Notes under the pieces: model-generated
What the model saw: only the letters and a program-made list of their open reading frames with translations
Database searches by the model: none
What the model was told of the DNA's origin: nothing
DNA from: an uncultured Eubacteriales bacterium
GTDB lineage: Bacteria; Bacillota; Clostridia; Oscillospirales; Oscillospiraceae
Assembly: GCA_900315595.1 (NCBI GenBank)
Contig: OMZQ01000001.1
Coordinates: forward strand, 47,775 to 111,774
Length of the DNA: 64,000 nucleotides
Direction of reading: 5' to 3'
Part shown: piece after piece, positions 19,120-27,870 of the stretch
Position numbering within the stretch: position 1 is the stretch's first letter
How the letters are laid out: every line of letters begins with the position of its first letter
Position numbers and translations under genes: made by a program

Positions 19120-20366
19120 GTTACCTCATAGCGCTGCAGGCTTCCGTAAATTGCCTCGTCGCAGTTCACTTCGATCTCAATCCCCTCGGCAGTGTAGTCC
19201 ACGCGCTGGACGTCCGCCTGATCGTGCAGACGCTCCACCTGCCCGCCCATCGAGTATGGCAGACAAAAGACTGCGTGCCGGATGCGGCGGGAAAGCTCCT
19301 TCTCGATCGCAGCGCGAAGCTCTGCGATACCTGCGCCGGTTTTCGCGGAGATTGCGACGGTCCGTTCTCCGTGCGGCAGGTCCGATACGTCTGCAAGGTC
19401 GCACTTGTTATAGACGCGGAGGACCGGCGTTTCCGGTCTGGCCAGCTCCCCGATCAGCTTGTCCACGACGGCGATCTCGTCGTCACGGTCCGGGTCGACG
19501 GCGTCGATCACGTGGAGCAGGAGATCGGCGTATTCCAGCTCCTCCAGCGTTGCCTTGAAGGCCTCCACAAGATGATGGGGCAGCTTCGCAATAAAGCCGA
19601 CGGTATCTGAAAGCAGGACGGACAGATGCTCCGTCACTTCCCATTGACGGGTGGTCGTGTCAAGCGTGTCAAACAGGCGATCGTTCGCCGGGATGTCCGC
19701 CTGCGTGAGGAGATTCAGAAGCGTCGATTTTCCGGCGTTCGTATAGCCAACGATGGCGACCACGGGGATTTCATTTTTCACGCGGCGCTTTCGCTCCACA
19801 GCGCGGAGCTTCCGAACCTGGGCAAGCTCGGCCTGCAGGCGGTCGATTCGCGTGCGAATGTGGCGGCGATCCGTTTCCAGCTTGGTCTCGCCGGGCCCCC
19901 TCGTGCCGATACCGCCGCCGAGCCGGGACATGGATTTGCCCATGCCGGAGAGCTTGGGAAGGAGATACCGATACTGTGCAAGCTCGACCTGCAGACGACC
20001 CTCGGCAGTCTGTGCCCGCTGGGCAAAGATATCCAGGATCAGGGCGCTGCGATCCAGGACCGTACAGCCCGTGACGTCCTCCAGGGCGCGGATCTGGCTG
20101 GGCGAAAGCTCGTTATCAAATACGACCATGTCCGCCTCAAGATTATGGGCCAGGTCGCGAATCTCCTCGGCCTTCCCCTGACCCACGAAGCTGTGCGGGT
20201 CCGGTGCAGGGCGTGTTTGCAGGACCTTGGCAACGCAAGTCCCTCCGGCAGTCTGTAAAAGCGCCTCTAATTCGTCCAGAGAATTCTCCGTAGCCTGCTG
20301 TTCCTTTGTAAAGCAGTTTGCGGCAAGGCCCGCAAGAACTGCGCGTTCGATTTTGTGTTCTTCCAT
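19116..20366 (-). CDS. hflX: GTPase HflX
   Basis: Ribosome-associated GTPase that splits stalled or hibernating 70S particles. The 416-aa protein has the glycine-rich HflX N-terminal domain (FVGQGKAEEI; FDNELSPSQ), the linker RLGGGIGTRGPGETKLE, and a G domain with G1 GYTNAGKST (about 209-217), G3 DTVGFI and G4 NKCD. The ATG follows AAAGGAGG. It lies directly downstream of the rpmE terminator, with no clear promoter in the short gap, so it may depend on read-through. Confidence 0.96.
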   Translation of the reverse strand: MEEHKIERAVLAGLAANCFTKEQQATENSLDELEALLQTAGGTCVAKVLQTRPAPDPHSFVGQGKAEEIRDLAHNLEADMVVFDNELSPSQIRALEDVTGCTVLDRSALILDIFAQRAQTAEGRLQVELAQYRYLLPKLSGMGKSMSRLGGGIGTRGPGETKLETDRRHIRTRIDRLQAELAQVRKLRAVERKRRVKNEIPVVAIVGYTNAGKSTLLNLLTQADIPANDRLFDTLDTTTRQWEVTEHLSVLLSDTVGFIAKLPHHLVEAFKATLEELEYADLLLHVIDAVDPDRDDEIAVVDKLIGELARPETPVLRVYNKCDLADVSDLPHGERTVAISAKTGAGIAELRAAIEKELSRRIRHAVFCLPYSMGGQVERLHDQADVQRVDYTAEGIEIEVNCDEAIYGSLQRYEVT

Positions 20367-20392
20367 ATTTCCTCCTTTCTGCGGGAGAAAAG

Positions 20393-20426
20393 AAAAAAGC
20401 CCGCACCAAAGTCAGGTGCGGGCTTT
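20393..20426 (-). terminator. Rho-independent terminator after rpmE
   Basis: On the minus strand a perfect 12-bp stem (AAAGCCCGCACC with GGTGCGGGCTTT, 20396-20407 and 20415-20426) runs into a T-tract (20393-20398). It ends 8 bp after rpmE. Confidence 0.9.
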
Positions 20427-20433
20427 GACGATC

Positions 20434-20634
20434 TTACTTCAGGCCGTACTTCTTGTTGAAACGATCAACACGTCCACCGGTGTCAACCAGCTTCTGCTTG
20501 CCGGTGTAGAAAGGGTGGCACTTGGAGCAGATTTCAACCTTGATGTCCTTCTTCGTAGAACCGGTCTCAATGATCTCGCCGCATGCGCATCTGATTGTCG
20601 TCTGTTCGTACTTGGGATGGATACCTTCCTTCAT
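20434..20634 (-). CDS. rpmE: Ribosomal protein bL31, zinc-binding form
   Basis: A 66-aa large-subunit ribosomal protein that bridges the subunits. The C+ (zinc-containing) type is shown by Cys16, Cys18, Cys36 and Cys39 ([20 protein letters not shown]). This is the RpmE form, which in other Firmicutes is replaced by a Cys-less copy under zinc starvation. It has its own promoter, an AGAGGTG ribosome-binding site and a terminator, so it forms a single-gene unit. Confidence 0.97.
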   Translation of the reverse strand: MKEGIHPKYEQTTIRCACGEIIETGSTKKDIKVEICSKCHPFYTGKQKLVDTGGRVDRFNKKYGLK

Positions 20635-20699
20635 TTCAGTTCACCTCTTTCTGTTATGGTAAAGGGCATTTTACGCCCCCGTTTTCAATCAGCCCGCAT

Positions 20700-20728
20700 A
20701 TATTACCACACCTGTTTTCAAAATGCAA
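20700..20728 (-). promoter_or_regulatory. Putative sigma-A promoter of rpmE
   Basis: On the minus strand TTGCAT (20723-20728) and TAATAT (20700-20705) are 17 bp apart. The leader of about 60 nt has a short GC hairpin (GGGCG...TGCCC) that could bind the L31 protein, but this is only a possibility. Confidence 0.75.
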
Positions 20729-20732
20729 GCCC

Positions 20733-20766
20733 TTTTTCAAAAAAATAGAAAAATTTTTTTGAAAAA
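20733..20766 (-). terminator. Almost pure A/T hairpin, probable tmcAL terminator
   Basis: TTTTTCAAAAAAA (20733-20745) and TTTTTTTGAAAAA (20754-20766) form a perfect 13-bp stem with one G-C pair. It lies 17 bp after the tmcAL stop and 5 bp before the rpmE -35 box. Terminators normally have GC-rich stems, so termination here is uncertain; it may instead raise rpmE promoter activity as A-tract DNA. Confidence 0.5.
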
Positions 20767-20783
20767 CCTCAAGATATTGTGCC

Positions 20784-21938
20784 TCATGCGTGAATATATA
20801 CGTTGCGACGCCGCAGGAGCGCGCCGCCCGGGGCAACCGGACCGTCTGAAAACAGGGCGTACAGGTCGGCGGAGTGTGCCTCAAACGCTGCATATGAGCC
20901 GTCTGCCGCCCGTTCTCCCGAATCCAGAAGCGGTAAACGCATCCGCGCTTGCCGCAGGAGGGAGCGTCCGCAATCGTTAAAGGCTAAAATTCGTACGTAG
21001 GGCGGATCAGTCTGCATCATCGATTCCGTCAGGCCGAGGAAGGCGCAGAGCACCATGCGCTGAATACGGGCGCGGGCGTAGCGCTTGGTTTTCGTGCCGT
21101 CGATCACGGCGTCCACGGTCGCCTCTGTCCGGGCAAAGCGCATCAGCCTGCTCCACAGGCCCTCGCTGCCGAAGGGCAGCGCTTCGAATGCATCGTCTGA
21201 CAAAGTTCGGAGACGGGCAAGAACGGCGCGTTCTCCGTTCGATGAAAAATGGCGCTCTGCTTCCTCATAGAGGCTCCGGAGACGATCCGGAACGGCTTCC
21301 TGCCACTGACCGCCATCGACCATAACGCGTCGCAGGGCGGAGGCGCTCGGCTCGGCCGGGTCCAGGGCTTCCGCGTGGTATGCTCCTGCGCGGGGGATCA
21401 CAAGCGGCTGCATGCTGCATCCCTGCCGCAGGATCGCTTTGCAGTATTCCACGCCGAGAATATCGTTGGGCTTGCTGACAACGTCGGGCGCGCCGAGTGC
21501 GCGCAAAGCCTCCGCCCGCGCAGAAGCGTAGGAGACGCCCGAGGCAAGGGCTTCCCGCAAACGAGCATCGAAGTCCGGATCAAGCTGGAGCCTTGCTGCC
21601 GACATCAGCGGTTCAGCCCTCCCCTGCTCGCTGCCGAAGCTCAATCGGTCACAGCCGAGCTCGGTCAGGATCCGAACGCCGCCGGCGGCAAAGCCCTCGG
21701 CGGAGGACAGGACGTACGGGATCGGGAGCTCCAGAACCAGGTCCGCACCGCAGCGGACGGCGGCCTCTGCGCGAAGATGGGTTGGGAAAATCGCAGGCGC
21801 GCCGCGCTGAACCCAATCGCCGCTCATCAGACAGACGACGGCGGTACCTTGCCCAAGCTGTTCGCGGATCGCGCGAAGCTGGCGCATATGCCCGTTATGG
21901 AAGGGATTGTATTCGCAGATCACACCGACGAGGTTCAT
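20784..21938 (-). CDS. tmcAL: tRNA(Met) cytidine acetate ligase
   Basis: A 384-aa enzyme (YlbM family) that activates acetate with ATP and acetylates the wobble cytidine of elongator tRNA-Met. The N-terminus GVICEYNPFHNGH carries the nucleotidyltransferase HxGH-type motif (His14-His17), and LMSGDWVQRG and KPNDILGVEYCKAI are typical of the family. The ATG follows GGAGG. It is transcribed away from ackA, whose product makes acetate and acetyl-phosphate interconvert; the pairing is metabolically sensible. Its length matches the family. Confidence 0.9.
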   Translation of the reverse strand: MNLVGVICEYNPFHNGHMRQLRAIREQLGQGTAVVCLMSGDWVQRGAPAIFPTHLRAEAAVRCGADLVLELPIPYVLSSAEGFAAGGVRILTELGCDRLSFGSEQGRAEPLMSAARLQLDPDFDARLREALASGVSYASARAEALRALGAPDVVSKPNDILGVEYCKAILRQGCSMQPLVIPRAGAYHAEALDPAEPSASALRRVMVDGGQWQEAVPDRLRSLYEEAERHFSSNGERAVLARLRTLSDDAFEALPFGSEGLWSRLMRFARTEATVDAVIDGTKTKRYARARIQRMVLCAFLGLTESMMQTDPPYVRILAFNDCGRSLLRQARMRLPLLDSGERAADGSYAAFEAHSADLYALFSDGPVAPGGALLRRRNVYIHA

Positions 21939-21974
21939 GCAGCTTGCCTCCGCATAAAATAATTGAAATTCTGC

Positions 21975-22003
21975 TTGCCTTATTCGTTCTTTTGCGGTAG
22001 AAT
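21975..22003 (+). promoter_or_regulatory. Putative sigma-A promoter of ackA
   Basis: TTGCCT (21975-21980) and TAGAAT (21998-22003) are 17 bp apart. Transcription would start near 22010, about 60 nt before ackA, crossing the oppositely directed tmcAL promoter. Confidence 0.65.
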
Positions 22004-22018
22004 ATGGCTTGTAGGGTT

Positions 22019-22046
22019 ATTATAGCATATCCCCGCGAAAATCAAA
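22019..22046 (-). promoter_or_regulatory. Putative promoter of tmcAL
   Basis: On the minus strand TTTGAT (22041-22046) and a consensus TATAAT (22019-22024) are 16 bp apart. The start would fall near 22012, so tmcAL and ackA promoters face each other with overlapping transcribed starts. Confidence 0.55.
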
Positions 22047-22068
22047 GATTTTTTTAGGAGATTTGAAC

Positions 22069-23262
22069 ATGGAAATTCTGGTTATTAACGCTGGCAGCTC
22101 CTCCCTCAAGTATCAGCTCATGGACCCCGAAACCGGCTTCGTTTTTGCCAAGGGTCTTTGCGAGCGCATCGGCATCGACGGCCGTTTGACGCACAAGGTT
22201 CCGCAGCGCGACCTGAAGGTCGAGCGTGAGATCCCGATGCCCACCCATTCCGAGGCGATTGCCGCCGTTCTGGAGGTTCTTCAGGATGCGGAAGTCGGCG
22301 TGGTTCGTTCCGTGGACGAGATCGACGCCGTCGGTCATCGCGTGGTGCACGGCGGTGTGAAGTTTGCTGCCTCCTGCCTGATCGACGAGGCCTGCAAGCA
22401 GGCAATCCGCGACTGCATCCCGCTCGGCCCTCTGCACAATCCCGCTAACCTGATGGGCATTGAGGCCTGCGAGAAGATCATGCCGAACAAGCCCCAGGTT
22501 GCCGTGTTCGACACTGCCTTCCATATGACGATGCCCCCGAAGGCCTATCGCTACGCGATCCCCGAGGAGTATTACGAAAAGGATCATCTCCGCCGCTACG
22601 GCTTCCACGGCACCTCCCACCGCTACATTGCCAAGCGTGTGGAGGCCCTGACCGGCCGCAAGGATCTCAAGGTCGTCAATTGCCACTTGGGCAACGGCTC
22701 CTCTCTCTGCGCGATCCAGAACGGGCAGAGCGTGGATACCTCCATGGGTCTGGCTCCCCTCTGCGGCGTTCCCATGGGCACCCGCGTGGGCGACGTTGAC
22801 ACCACCGTCGCGCAGTTCATTGCCGACAACTACGGCAAGACCATCGACGAGGTCCTGACCATTCTCAACAAGAAGTCCGGCGTCTACGCCCTCTCCGGCG
22901 GCGTCAGCTCCGACTTCCGCGATCTGGAAGCCGGCGCCAACGAGGGCAATGAAAAGTGCCGTCTGGCCCTTGACAAATTTGCCTACGAGGTCAAGAAGTA
23001 CATCGGTTCCTACGCTGCTGCGCTGGGCGGACTGGACGTTCTGGTCTTCACTGCCGGCATCGGCGAGAACGACGCCGCCACCCGTGCCTCCATCTGCGAG
23101 GGCATGGAATGGCTGGGCATCAAGCTCGACCCGGAGAAGAACAAGCTCCGCGGCAAGGAGCGCGTGATCTCTGCTGCCGACTCCAAGGTGCAGGTCTGGG
23201 TTATCCCCACGGATGAGGAGCTTATGATCGCACAGGACACCGCCGAGCTGGCAAAGCGCTAA
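22069..23262 (+). CDS. ackA: Acetate kinase
   Basis: Interconverts acetate plus ATP and acetyl-phosphate plus ADP, the substrate-level ATP step of acetate fermentation. The 397-aa protein shows the ASKHA-fold motifs: NAGSSSLKYQLMD, HRVVHGG, VFDTAFHMTMP, FHGTSHRY, HLGNGSS and FTAGIGENDA. The ATG at 22069 has AGGAG 8 nt upstream and is preferred to the in-frame TTG at 22063. No phosphotransacetylase gene is adjacent. A clear terminator follows. Confidence 0.97.
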   Translation: MEILVINAGSSSLKYQLMDPETGFVFAKGLCERIGIDGRLTHKVPQRDLKVEREIPMPTHSEAIAAVLEVLQDAEVGVVRSVDEIDAVGHRVVHGGVKFAASCLIDEACKQAIRDCIPLGPLHNPANLMGIEACEKIMPNKPQVAVFDTAFHMTMPPKAYRYAIPEEYYEKDHLRRYGFHGTSHRYIAKRVEALTGRKDLKVVNCHLGNGSSLCAIQNGQSVDTSMGLAPLCGVPMGTRVGDVDTTVAQFIADNYGKTIDEVLTILNKKSGVYALSGGVSSDFRDLEAGANEGNEKCRLALDKFAYEVKKYIGSYAAALGGLDVLVFTAGIGENDAATRASICEGMEWLGIKLDPEKNKLRGKERVISAADSKVQVWVIPTDEELMIAQDTAELAKR

Positions 23263-23276
23263 TCACAGATAAATGA

Positions 23277-23315
23277 CCCGGAGCCGTATCCAAGGACGCG
23301 GCTCCGGGTTTTTTT
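23277..23315 (+). terminator. Rho-independent terminator after ackA
   Basis: CCCGGAGCCG (23277-23286) pairs with CGGCTCCGGG (23299-23308) and is followed by seven T residues. It lies between the converging ackA and msrC genes. Confidence 0.92.
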
Positions 23316-23340
23316 CATGTATGCAGGATAAGCCGTCCGC

Positions 23341-23787
23341 TTACAGAAATTGTTCCAGAACGCGGGCAAATGCCTCCACGCCGGCGCGGTCGGCTTCGTC
23401 GAAGCGGTTTTCCACGGGACTGTCGATGTCCAGAACGCCTGTCACGATCCCGTTTTCGTGCAGAGGAACGACGATCTCGGAACGGGAGGCGGAATCACAC
23501 GCGATGTGGCCGGGAAATGCGTGTACGTCTTCCACAAGCTGGGTCTGATCCAGCTTCGCCGCCGTGCCGCAGACGCCCCGGCCCATCGGGATCTCAATAC
23601 AGGCGGGTCTTCCCTGGAACGGCCCGAGGACGAGCTTCCGGCCCTCAAGGAAATAGAATCCGGCCCAATTCAGGCGGTCGAGACCCTGATAGATCAAAGC
23701 GGATGCGTTGGCGAGCTTGGCGATTCGATGGGGATTGTCTTCGGAAAGGGCGCGAAGCTGTTCACAGAGCAGGTTATAATCCGTCAT
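23341..23787 (-). CDS. msrC: Free methionine-(R)-sulfoxide reductase (GAF-domain fRMsr)
   Basis: Reduces the R isomer of free methionine sulfoxide, an oxidant-repair step. The 148-aa product is one GAF domain. Three cysteines, Cys63, Cys73 and Cys97, have the same spacing (10 and 24 residues) as the catalytic and resolving cysteines of the E. coli enzyme (84, 94, 118). LNWAGFYF, GVCGTAA and SEIVVPL are family hallmarks. The ATG at 23787 was chosen because GAGG lies 9 nt before it; the frame is open to 23859 but the extra residues overlap the upstream gene. It ends a run of quality-control genes. Confidence 0.93.
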   Translation of the reverse strand: MTDYNLLCEQLRALSEDNPHRIAKLANASALIYQGLDRLNWAGFYFLEGRKLVLGPFQGRPACIEIPMGRGVCGTAAKLDQTQLVEDVHAFPGHIACDSASRSEIVVPLHENGIVTGVLDIDSPVENRFDEADRAGVEAFARVLEQFL

Positions 23788-23798
23788 AATCATACACC

Positions 23799-24728
23799 TC
23801 AATTCAGGCTGTATCGGTTTCGGAGCTCGTTGACCATAGATACGTAGCGGTCGCGGCACGCCGAATATCTTCCGGCTTGCAGGTCTTGATAACAGGGCTC
23901 TAAGTATTGTCTCCGCAGACGGCGGCAGACCTTCTGCGCGTCGTCACAGTGCTTCATGATCTGAACGATGGATGGCGCGACCTCGTAGTAGTCGTTCACC
24001 AGGGCGCGTCCCTCCGGCGTCTGGGAGAGCCAGCCGTCACGGAACGCGCGAAATGCGGTCAGCTCTGCACAGTCGTCCGGCTTGCCCTCCGCCTCGCAGA
24101 CGGCCGTCGTGATGAAACAGAGCTTGCGTTTGCGGAATCCGGCGGAGAGCTCATCAAACGTCATGGTCTCAAACGCGTTTTTCGGATAAGCCGCGACGAA
24201 TGCGTTTCGAAGGACGGCGGTAAAGTCTTCCCCGATGGAAAGCCCCAGATCACGGATCGCAGGAACGGCAAAGAAGCACAGGGTCAGCTTGGTTTCAAAC
24301 ATTCGCTTTTCCAAGGCACCTTTTGTCTGACGCTTCCCGTCTTCGCGGTGATATCTCTCCCATTCGGCCAGAAACAGCTTTGCAAGCTCGTTCAAAACGT
24401 CCTGCCGCTCATCCGGTGCGGCGCAGAGATATCGATCCAGCGCCTGGTAGGGCTCGGCGATCCAGTCGCGATAGGCGCGAAAGCGCTCTGCATAGTGCTG
24501 ACGCTCAAAGTTCTTCCAATAGTCGGGATAATCGCGGATGCAGTCAAAGATATGTGATCGAGCGAATTCGAGATCGGCGGGATCCGCACTCTGCCCGCTG
24601 ACGGGGAAATAATCTTGCATGGATAGCTTTGCCCCGCAGTAGACGCAGTTGAACGAATCCAACTCCGAGGGCACGGAAATCTCCTTTCCGCAGCTTTTAC
24701 AACGTAAAATGCGCTGGTTCCGGTCCAT
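23799..24728 (-). CDS. Zinc-ribbon protein with CFI-box-type C-terminal domain
   Basis: A 309-aa protein of unknown function. The N-terminus has a zinc ribbon, with CKSCGKE and, after about 19 residues, CVYCGAK. The middle is helical and charged. The C-terminal part begins CFITTAVCEAEGKPDDCAEL and continues with a conserved helical block (FRAFRDGWL, GRALVNDYYEVAPSIV), the pattern named CFI-box in NCBI models. The ATG at 24728 follows an AAAGGCGG site. It lies between engB and msrC. The domain's function is not known to me; a redox or metal role is suggested only by its cysteines. Confidence 0.6.
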   Translation of the reverse strand: MDRNQRILRCKSCGKEISVPSELDSFNCVYCGAKLSMQDYFPVSGQSADPADLEFARSHIFDCIRDYPDYWKNFERQHYAERFRAYRDWIAEPYQALDRYLCAAPDERQDVLNELAKLFLAEWERYHREDGKRQTKGALEKRMFETKLTLCFFAVPAIRDLGLSIGEDFTAVLRNAFVAAYPKNAFETMTFDELSAGFRKRKLCFITTAVCEAEGKPDDCAELTAFRAFRDGWLSQTPEGRALVNDYYEVAPSIVQIMKHCDDAQKVCRRLRRQYLEPCYQDLQAGRYSACRDRYVSMVNELRNRYSLN

Positions 24729-24769
24729 AGGATCGCCGCCTTTCTTACGATTCAAACAAACGAAGGGTG

Positions 24770-25363
24770 TCAGTCAAGCTCGCCGCAGACGCGCAGGATC
24801 TCGCGCAGAAGGTCCTCCCGACCGGTCCCCTTCTCTGCCGAGAAGGGGATCAGAGGGGTCTGGGGGTCGAGCGCGAGGGCTTCGCGGATCAGCGCAAGAT
24901 TCGGCTCGACCTCGGATTTTTTCAGCTTGTCCAGCTTATTTGCAACGACCACCCAGGGCCGCTCGGAGCCCTGGAAGTATTTTGCCATCGTGACGTCGTT
25001 TTCCGTCGGCTTGTGCCGGGCGTCCACGATCAGAATGCCGAGGGAGATCCGGGTCGGATCGGAGAAATAGGCCTCCATCAGCCTGCCCCAGCGTTCCTTC
25101 TCGCTCTTGGCGACCTTTGCGTAGCCGTAGCCGGGCAGATCGACAAAATAAGCGCGGTTGTCGATGCGGAAGAAATTGATGTGGATGGTTTTGCCCGGCG
25201 TTTCGCCCACCCGGGCGAAGTTTTTCCGCTGGAGCACACGGTTTATGACGGAGGATTTGCCCACGTTCGACTTTCCGGAGAATGCGATCTGCGGCAAGCC
25301 GTCCTTCGGCAGCTTGGAGAGATCGGTCAGAGAGGTGAGAAATTCTGCTTTTTGCAGGTTCAT
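24770..25363 (-). CDS. engB: Ribosome biogenesis GTP-binding protein EngB (YsxC/YihA)
   Basis: Essential GTPase that assists 50S subunit assembly. The 197-aa protein is a single G domain: G1 GKSNVGKSS (about 30-38), G2 ETPGKT, G3 DLPGYGYA, G4 NKLDK and G5 SAEKG. It starts 9 bp after the lon stop, an arrangement (lon-engB) conserved in Bacillus and many Firmicutes, so the two are co-transcribed. Confidence 0.97.
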   Translation of the reverse strand: MNLQKAEFLTSLTDLSKLPKDGLPQIAFSGKSNVGKSSVINRVLQRKNFARVGETPGKTIHINFFRIDNRAYFVDLPGYGYAKVAKSEKERWGRLMEAYFSDPTRISLGILIVDARHKPTENDVTMAKYFQGSERPWVVVANKLDKLKKSEVEPNLALIREALALDPQTPLIPFSAEKGTGREDLLREILRVCGELD

Positions 25364-25372
25364 AATCTTCTC

Positions 25373-27787
25373 CTATTGCCGGATATCCGGCTTGTGCAGG
25401 GTGGGCAGGATCGGCGCTGTCATCGGCAGCGGATTGGGATTCAGCCCAACGGAGACGGCGGGCATATCCTTTGGAATGCAAAGTGCAGCCTCCAGGACAG
25501 TGTCGGCGCTCTTGACGGTGATAAAGTTCAGAGCCTTTCGGACGGTTTGATCAATCTCCTCCAGATCCTTTTCATTATCCTGGGGGATGATAACGGTCTT
25601 TACGCCGTGGCGCAGGGCCGCCATCGTTTTCTCTTTCAAGCCGCCGATCGGAAGCACGCGGCCGCGGATGGAGATTTCGCCGGTCATGGCGATCTCCCGG
25701 CGGACCGGATGCCCGGTCAGAGCGGAAACGATGGCCGTGCAGACGGTGACGCCGGCGCTCGGACCGTCCTTTGGAACGGCGCCCTCCGGGAAGTGGACGT
25801 GGATGTCGCGGTTTTTATAGAAGTCGGGATCTATGCCCAGGTTCTTGGCCCGGGAGCGGATATAGCTCAATGCAGCGCGGACGGATTCCTGCATGACCTG
25901 ACCGAGATTGCCGGTGAGCTCGAGCTTGCCGCTGCCCTCCACCACGTTGCATTCGACCTCCAGCACCTCGCCGCCGACAGAGGTCCAGGCAAGGCCGTTG
26001 ACCAGGCCGACCGGGTCTTCCTCGGGCAGACGGTCCGGGAGGAACTTGCGCACGCCGAGATAGGCTTCCAGGTTCGCGGAGTTGACGGTTACGCGGAGCG
26101 TGTCCGGATGCTCGACCAGCTCCATCGCGGCGCGGCGGCAGAGCTTTGCAAGCTGCTGTTCGAGCTTACGCACGCCGGATTCGCGGGTATAGCAGGTGAT
26201 GATCTCGCGCAGCGTGCTGTCCGGAATACGGAGCTGCGTCTTTTTCAGACCGTGACGCTGCTTCTGCTTGGGCAGAAGGTGGTTCTTGGCGATCATGACC
26301 TTTTCCTCGTCCGTATAGGAATCGAGATAGATGACCTCCATGCGGTCCAGAAGCGGACGCGGGATCGTATCCTCGGTGTTGGCCGTGGTGATAAACATGC
26401 ACTTACTGAGATCAAAGGGGATCTCCAGGAAATTATCGCGGAAGGCGGAATTCTGCTCGGGATCCAGAACCTCCAGCAGGGCGGCGGCAGGGTCGCCGCG
26501 GTAGTCGGAGCCGATCTTGTCGATCTCGTCAAAGAGAATGAGCGGGTTGTTGCTGCCTGCCTGGGTCAGAGCGTTCAGAATGCGGCCCGGCATGGCGCCG
26601 ATATAGGTCTTGCGGTGGCCGCGGATCTCCGCCTCGTCATGGACGCCGCCGAGCGAGATACGGGCGAGCTTCCGGTTAAGGCAGCGGGCAATGGACATTG
26701 CGATCGAGGTTTTGCCGACGCCCGGAGGGCCGACCAGACAGAGGATCTGACCTTGATTGTTTGGGGCCAACTGACGGACGGCCAGGAACTCCAGAATGCG
26801 CTCCTTGACGGTTTGCAGGCCGTAATGGTCTGCATCCAGCATCTTGCGCGCAAGCTCCACGTTCAGGCGTTCCTTCGTAGAGACGTTCCAGGGCAGCTCC
26901 AAGGCGACGTCCAGATAGTTCCGGATGACGGTCGCTTCGGCAGAGCCGAAGGGCTGCTTGCGCAGACGGGAGAGCTCCTTATTGAGCTGCTTGGCGACCT
27001 CCTCGGGCAGGTTGAGCGCTTTGATCCGGGCGGCATAGTCGTCCTCGTCAGAGTCCTCCTCCCCAAGCTCCTGGCGGATGGATTTCATCTGTTCGCGCAG
27101 GAAATAATCGCGCTGCTCCTTGTTCATGCTCTCCTGTGCCTTATCCTGCATCTCCTCCTCAAGACTGAGGACGTTGAGCTCCCGGTTCATCATGCGGTTG
27201 CATTCGGAGAGGCGGCGGATCGGATTGCGCTGGTTGAGCAGGGTCAGCTTTTCTTCATACCGGAAGGAGGCGACCTGGGAAATCAGGTCGCTGACCACGC
27301 CGGGTTCGCGGCTGGTGAGCATGTGGAGCATCTCGTCGCTGAGATTTCGCTGGCTGAGCTCCATGAATTCCTCGAACTGGTGATAAGCCGTGCGGATCAT
27401 CGCCTCGATCCGGGGCGTGGAGTTGGTCTTTTCATCCGGGAGCGTGCAGACCTTTGCGGTCAGATAGGGCTCGGTGCGAATGACCATCGTGACCCTGGCG
27501 CGGACCTGGTTTTCAACCAGGAGCCTGCCGCTTTCGCCCGGGACGCGGACGACCTGCTTGATCCGGGCGACGACGCCGATCGAATTTAGCTGATCGAAGG
27601 TGGGGTCCGCGTCCTCCAGCGAGAGCTGAGGCAGGAGCAGAACCTTCTGATTCCCCTTCATTGCTTTTTCAATGGCGCGAAGGGATTTGTCCCGTCCGAC
27701 GTCAAAGTGCATATTGACGCCGGGAAATGCCACGAGACCGCGCAGAGCGATCACGGGCAGAACTTCATATTCGTATACTTCTTCCAT
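25373..27787 (-). CDS. lon: ATP-dependent protease Lon
   Basis: Cytoplasmic AAA+ serine protease that degrades damaged and regulatory proteins, 804 aa. The N-terminal substrate-binding domain starts [16 protein letters not shown]. The ATPase has Walker [10 protein letters not shown] and Walker [10 protein letters not shown]. The C-terminal peptidase has the catalytic Ser in KDGPSAGVT and the Lys in GGLKEK. The ATG at 27787 was preferred to one five codons upstream because GGAG lies 6 nt before it. A terminator hairpin separates it from clpX, yet I see no strong promoter in the 83-bp gap, so some read-through is likely. Confidence 0.97.
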   Translation of the reverse strand: MEEVYEYEVLPVIALRGLVAFPGVNMHFDVGRDKSLRAIEKAMKGNQKVLLLPQLSLEDADPTFDQLNSIGVVARIKQVVRVPGESGRLLVENQVRARVTMVIRTEPYLTAKVCTLPDEKTNSTPRIEAMIRTAYHQFEEFMELSQRNLSDEMLHMLTSREPGVVSDLISQVASFRYEEKLTLLNQRNPIRRLSECNRMMNRELNVLSLEEEMQDKAQESMNKEQRDYFLREQMKSIRQELGEEDSDEDDYAARIKALNLPEEVAKQLNKELSRLRKQPFGSAEATVIRNYLDVALELPWNVSTKERLNVELARKMLDADHYGLQTVKERILEFLAVRQLAPNNQGQILCLVGPPGVGKTSIAMSIARCLNRKLARISLGGVHDEAEIRGHRKTYIGAMPGRILNALTQAGSNNPLILFDEIDKIGSDYRGDPAAALLEVLDPEQNSAFRDNFLEIPFDLSKCMFITTANTEDTIPRPLLDRMEVIYLDSYTDEEKVMIAKNHLLPKQKQRHGLKKTQLRIPDSTLREIITCYTRESGVRKLEQQLAKLCRRAAMELVEHPDTLRVTVNSANLEAYLGVRKFLPDRLPEEDPVGLVNGLAWTSVGGEVLEVECNVVEGSGKLELTGNLGQVMQESVRAALSYIRSRAKNLGIDPDFYKNRDIHVHFPEGAVPKDGPSAGVTVCTAIVSALTGHPVRREIAMTGEISIRGRVLPIGGLKEKTMAALRHGVKTVIIPQDNEKDLEEIDQTVRKALNFITVKSADTVLEAALCIPKDMPAVSVGLNPNPLPMTAPILPTLHKPDIRQ

Positions 27788-27811
27788 GTGAATCTCCATC
27801 ATACGATTATG

Positions 27812-27855
27812 GAGAAGAAAGGCGCAAAAAGGGAGATACGCTCCCCTTTTGCGCC
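27812..27855 (-). terminator. Hairpin terminator between clpX and lon
   Basis: On the minus strand a 15-bp stem with one G-U pair (27841-27855 with 27821-27835) closes a 5-nt loop, followed by TTTCTTCTC. It lies 16 bp after clpX and would end or attenuate clpX transcription before lon. Confidence 0.8.
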
Positions 27856-27870
27856 GTCTATGGCCGCTAA

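Noticed and set aside
24767..27589. A 940-codon open frame on the + strand opposite lon and engB
   Set aside because: Same register effect: it mirrors the codons of both genes and reflects codon bias. The conserved Lon and EngB motifs are on the minus strand.
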